Position numbers and translations under genes: made by a program. The notes under the pieces were generated by a model. The model had not been told where the DNA came from. It made no database searches and was given only the letters and a program-made list of their open reading frames with translations. Source: Amblyornis subalaris (Eukaryota; Chordata; Aves; Passeriformes; Ptilonorhynchidae). From it: a stretch of DNA of 64,000 bases. Below are positions 55,401-61,400 of the stretch, one piece after another; within the stretch, counting starts at the first letter, position 1; each line of letters begins with the position of its first letter. Where the stretch lies: NCBI GenBank assembly GCA_018881555.1, contig JACAXG010000052.1, positions 1,736,001 through 1,800,000 of the forward strand. The letters are read 5' to 3'.

Positions 55401-58400
55401 CAAATATTACAGCTTTTGCTCAAATTGAAACTAAGTAGTGTTTAAAACTTTCATTAATTTTTTGCATTTATCCTGGTTTGCGACTTGAGTTCTGCTGTGG
55501 TTTGGGTTTGTTTTTTTTTAATAACTGGATATTGGAGTTGTGTCTTTTTTGTTTGGGGTCTTATTTCAGTGTCCAAGTTTAACAAGAGCCTAGGAACTTT
55601 GTGTCCTTTAAGATTCTCTCTGGGAGAGTGAAGAAAATTTGTGGTGCGGGTAACTGTCAGCACCTGCTTTTTCAGTGTTGAGGCCATGCCTTGTATGTGC
55701 TTACTCTTGCTGCATGTTGCTTAGGAGCATACATGTGGTATTTTTTATCACTAATACTTGAGTAATTCCTCATTAAATGTTACAACAATGCTCTGATCCA
55801 GCCAAGTACATGAGAAGCAGCTGGAAATATTCTATAATCAACAAATTTCTTCTGGGCATCTTGCTTATTGTGAATCAGCATCCCACATCTAAACAGTGTA
55901 GTTGGTTGCTTGCATTGCTTGTGGTGAGATGTGAACAGTTCGCTGCTTTACATGAAAATTCATTTAGCATATGCAGTTTCAAGGAAGAATCTGTTCTTTA
56001 ATGTATTACTCTAATTAAATTGTTTAATTATAATTGTTAATTATAAGAAATGCCTTGTCTTCAAAGGATACCATAATTTCAAAAGTAATATTAGATGGGT
56101 TTATTATTTTAAAATATGCCAACCAAGAAATTTTAGTTACTCCAGTTTTGAGGATCTAAATTCATGTTTATGAGAGAAGGTAATGTAAAATTCATAGGAA
56201 AGCTTTCTCTAAATTATTTTTATAATTACGATGAAGCTGGAAAGTTCCTTTCAAAAGTAGTTTCTCTCTTGTTTCAATGCAGTGGTGCCATTTTATCAAT
56301 TTCTTTTTATGTTTTTAGGACATCCAGGAAGCAAACTTCAAAACCTCCAGTAGTCGACTCCTTGCTGCTGTTATGTCTGCTCTCTGCCACACTTCAGTAA
56401 AGCTGACCTCTATCTTTCCGATTGCTTACGATGGAGAGGCCTTGCTGAGATCAATGGTTAAACAAGTCAGCACTGAGAATGACTCTGCTCTGGCCCATCG
56501 TTTTCCTCTTTTGGTTGCACACATGGAGAAACTTAGTCAGGTTCGGATGTATTCTAAAAATTTAATGACTTCATTTACTTTGCAACAAAAAGCTGTTATG
56601 TACCTTAAAGTTTTTGCTTGATAAAGATGTAGATGAATTTGCATAAGTGTTTTCTTGTTAAGAGGCTTTGTTCAGAAACCTGTTATTTCTTCTTTGGAGA
56701 ATGTCTGAGCAAAAATGGTTCTTGTGTTGGAATATTAAATTGGAAGAAATATACTTCAGAGTTGTATTATGTTGCATTGTGTTTTCTGCAACAGTTTTTC
56801 AGCTATTTCCTGTGATCATAAGGAGGAACATGTAGATAAATTTGGTGTTTTGACGAAGAGTCAACACAGCTTTGGTAATAAAAAGTCACGTCCCAAACTG
56901 GAGTTTTTAAAGGGGTCAACAAGGAAAGCCTGGTTCATATAGTTCTAGCAAAGGTTATTAAAAAATGTCATAATCAAGGGCTCTTGAATGCTGTCTTTTC
57001 GCAGTTCTGTTATTTCAGAATTGATTTACAAGAATGAAAAGAGTAAAGATGATAATCAAGGATATGAGACTACTAAATAATATTCTTCCCTTCAGAAGAC
57101 AAGAGGGGTAAGATAGTATGAAATTATGAGTTATGCAGGAAAGGTAAATAAAGGATAGTAGTTGTCTACCAATGCCAAAAGTTTTATGTAAAAGGTAAGT
57201 TTAGAAGTTTGCTGCTCTTCATAAAATATACAGTTAAGCTGGGGAACATACCCCTGTAGGCCATTCTTATGCTAAAGGCTTTCACGGACTTGAAAAGCAC
57301 CTGCACAAATTAATGAAGAAAAAACCCACCAAGTGCATGTAAATGCAAATATCATATTTATGTCTTGGATACAGCTGCCTCTTAAATGTTAAAGATGGAA
57401 AGTGTTCACAGGTGTCTGTACAGGTTTTCTTCATCTGATTGTCTTCGTCTGTTCACTACTTGGATATTTTTGGGAAACAAAATAGTGAGAAAGACAAACC
57501 TTAGATTTTTGTCGGGAGAGCTGATACTGTTTTTCTTATCAGAAATGATTTTCAGTATGGATAACTGTTACAAAAAACAGTGGATACCACTGCTAGCTAG
57601 AAGACACAGTAGATGCCTATGCTTAGATTTTTTTCATAGTCTTCAGCAGAGGTTTTTAGAAGCATCCTACCACTAACTTTATCCGACCTTTTTGCATGGA
57701 GGATTCTTTTTGCTAACACCAAAACAAAAAAGCTTCTAAGTTTCTTTTTATAGACACTGCAGAAGAAAATTAATGAGTCGTTTCATGGATAGCTATATAT
57801 CCTCTGTGTTCTAATGTATGCTTATAAAGTGCATAGGTTTTATAGGCTACACAGGCTTTATAGGCTGTAAAGAAAAGCTCTGTCCTGAGAGGGACACCTA
57901 TATATGATATCTTTCCAATGCAATAAAAAAACTTGTCACCTCCACATTCAGGAAATTAAGAATATTAATCAGTTCTTTTGACAAAGGAATACATACTGCG
58001 ATAGCTTTGAGAATTTTTATTTTTTTTTTCACCTTCTAGACATTTCTTATCTTTATGAAGTTACGGGGTTTTCAACCTAATGCTTATAAGATGTGAAAGT
58101 CTGTGTTTTGAGTTTTTTTAATAACCATGTGATTTGTCATTGTTTTTCGTCATACTGCAGAGTGAAGAAAATGTCTCAGGGATGACAAGCTTTCGAGAAG
58201 TGCTGGAAAAGATGTTGGTCATTGTTGTTTTACCAGTACGGAACAGCCTTAGAANAGAAAATGAACTTTTCTCTTCACATCTGGTTTCTAATACCTGTGG
58301 GTTGCTTGCTAGTATTGTGAGTGAACTTACAGCATCAGCATTAGGATCTGAGGTAAAGCTGCTATAAAATGAAGACTTGCTAGAAGTCTTTCAGGACAAG

Positions 58401-61400
58401 TATGTTATGAATATGATACAGGCTGTGACAAGTATTTTACAGGTGTGCAGATCTTTCCAAGATGCTGAAATTCTCAGTTCTGAGTAGCTCAGATGTTTTG
58501 CATAAATCTAAAAGCATATATTCACTGTGTTAGGGAAGTACTGTTGATAATTAGCTACTTCATTATGGCTGCAGAATACTGCAGGTTGTTTACAAAGCGG
58601 CAAATTATTTTGAGTGATTTGCTTTTTGCCTGCATATTTGTGCACATATACAATCAAATATCCTTTTGTGAGGCTGTAAATTCATTAAGTGACAGAAAAG
58701 TATTAGGCTTTGTTAAAAGGGTGTCACTGTCTCTTTACTATCAACAGGTTTTTCTTACAGAAAGAATCAATCTTTTGATAACATCTTGATTCAAGGTGTT
58801 TTTACCATTATGTAACATCTGTATCTGCCATCCCTTATTTTTGATTGTACCTAAGGCAGAAATACCTAACTCTTCATTTAGCACAGTTAATCTAGATTTT
58901 GTGCTAATTCATCCTATAAAATATATCTTTAAATACTTTAAAAAATGGAATTGGATTCCTAATTATTCCTATGTAATTTCTAGTTACTAGAAATATTTTC
59001 TTTTTTCTTTTTGGTCAATATTGAGTAGAAGGCTCAATAGGTAATTTAATTCACTTAACTTCGCTTTATTAAAGTTGTCTAACGTTTAGCAGTTAATATT
59101 TTCTGACACCTGTATTTAACTTTATACAGGTTGATGGACTGAATTCTCTCCATTCTGTCAAATCCACTCCAAACCGATTCACTAAAACAAGTCAGGGAAG
59201 AAGCTGGAATACTGGGAATGGATCCCCTGATGCAATATGTTTCTCTGTTGACAAACCTGGTGTAGTTGTAGTAGGATTTTCTGTTTACGGTGGAGGAGGA
59301 ATTCATGAGTATGAGTTGGAGGTATTAGTTGATGATGTAAGTACTCCGTTTGAGAAAACAATTTAAACAAAAGTAACCTCGGAGGTTTTTAGAATATGTT
59401 TTACAGTGTAATATTGTCATATTCTTATGCAATCTAAGCTACCAGTAAAAAGGGTGTACTGGTAGTAGGGTTTTCTGGTTTGCTTGTGGTGGGGATTTCT
59501 GTGTTATCACAAGCTACATACCATATCTAGTAGGGCCCTTATCTTGCTTAGTGTCTTGAACTCTTCTTTTATTGCAAATAACTTTTGAAATACAGGGGGA
59601 TTTTCGTTTTCTGGAGCTAAATGTAAATTAGTACCAGTATCACTCTGTAAACTGTGAATGAAAATAAGAAATGGAGGAGACAAAACTAAAACTTGAAGAA
59701 AAGGATAATAACCTACCAGCATGGTCAGACTGTACCTACAGACGTTTCATGTGCTGTTTATATACTCTCTTAGAAGCAGCATAAAACTGTATTGAGGGTT
59801 CTTGTAATGAAGCAAAACCTCTGTTCTTTTACACCCAGTTGTTCACTATAACTGATGATTCTCATCTCTTCCAAAGGACAAGCATAGATTGCTAGGGGAA
59901 ATTAACTCTCTGCTCAGTAATTTCCTTTTTAGGGGAAAGGCATCGCTGTTGACTCTGAATAGTTTTGTTTGTAATGCCATGTATAAAAATTTATGCAACG
60001 AAACATAAATTGCACAATTGCCTGTGTCATGTACTTACATTATAAATGTATTAAAATTACTTTGTTTCTTTGAATCAGAGTGATCATACCGGAGATGCAG
60101 CTCATTCTCATAGATGGACATCCTTAGAATTGGTTAAAGGAACTTATACCACAGATGATTCTCCTAGTGACATAGCCGAAATCAGACTCGATAAAGTCGT
60201 GCCTCTGAAGGTAAATAAAATAAATGCACATCTGTAGGTTTCATACAACTTCTTTAGATAAACAAATTTAAATGCTCAATCTAAATTGTTTGGCTTTTTG
60301 TGTATATGTTCACAAGTTGATCTTGTCATGTGTGCTTCATAAAGTCTCAGTTTCACCCTGTAAATGAAAAGTTCCGAATCCTGTCAGCTAAAAGAAATTA
60401 GATCGCAGTTTTTATAACAGTGTAAGATAGATGATAGTTGCATAGTAATTTTAGAATATTTTTGAATGTGCAACTTAGTAGTTAATTTTCTTGGGTACCT
60501 GTCTACTCCTCAAGCAATTAGTAGTAATTTAAGTTATGGTCTGTGGTTTGGGAACATGGAACAACTTTGATTTTTGTTAAATGCTGGATCTTTTTTGTGT
60601 AATTACATTTTTAGAGTGCTTTGAAGGACTTTTCAGACCCTCCAGAATTAATGTAAGATAACAGCTTTCATAATAGCATGAAGCCATAGATACTTGTTTT
60701 ATACTGTATACTAGTTTTGGCTCTCCTTTTTAAGGAAAATGTGAAGTATGCAGTGCGCTTGAGGAATTATGGGAGCCGGACTGCCAATGGAGATGGTGGA
60801 ATGACCACGGTTCAGTGTCCAGATGGTGTCACATTTACCTTTAGTACGTGTAGTCTGAGCAGTAATGGCACTAACCAAACACGAGGACAAATTCCACAGA
60901 TTCTTTACTACAGGTTTGTGTGTTGTAATGATTCATGTCTAAGAAAAGTGAACAAAACCATCATAGTGATATTATACCACATCTGTTTTTAAGAAGTAAC
61001 AGAAATAAGTGCATCCAGAGTGTGTTTGTGGTGCTTCTTCCAGTCTTATTTTAGGTTCTCTGTTTTTTTGACTTGGCAAANAATTTGATAGTTGATCTCT
61101 TACAAGGTCCATTGTTTACTACTTTAAAGCTATAATATGGGGAACTGGCCAGATACACTACTTCAATTTTTGTTTTTTCTGTATCATAAGAAATATTTGA
61201 GAGACTGCTTACTGGAATGTTCCTCTCTGATTCATTCGGTTCTTCCTTCAGTTTCCGAAAACGATTGCATCTTGTAGTGAAACAAAGCCTATTTATACAG
61301 GAACTGTCTCCTCTCTTACTTAGAGTTCAAAGGTATAAAAAGAGAAATTGCAACTGCCTGAGGAAAATCGACTGAAACATCTGACTGTCCTGCAGGAGAG

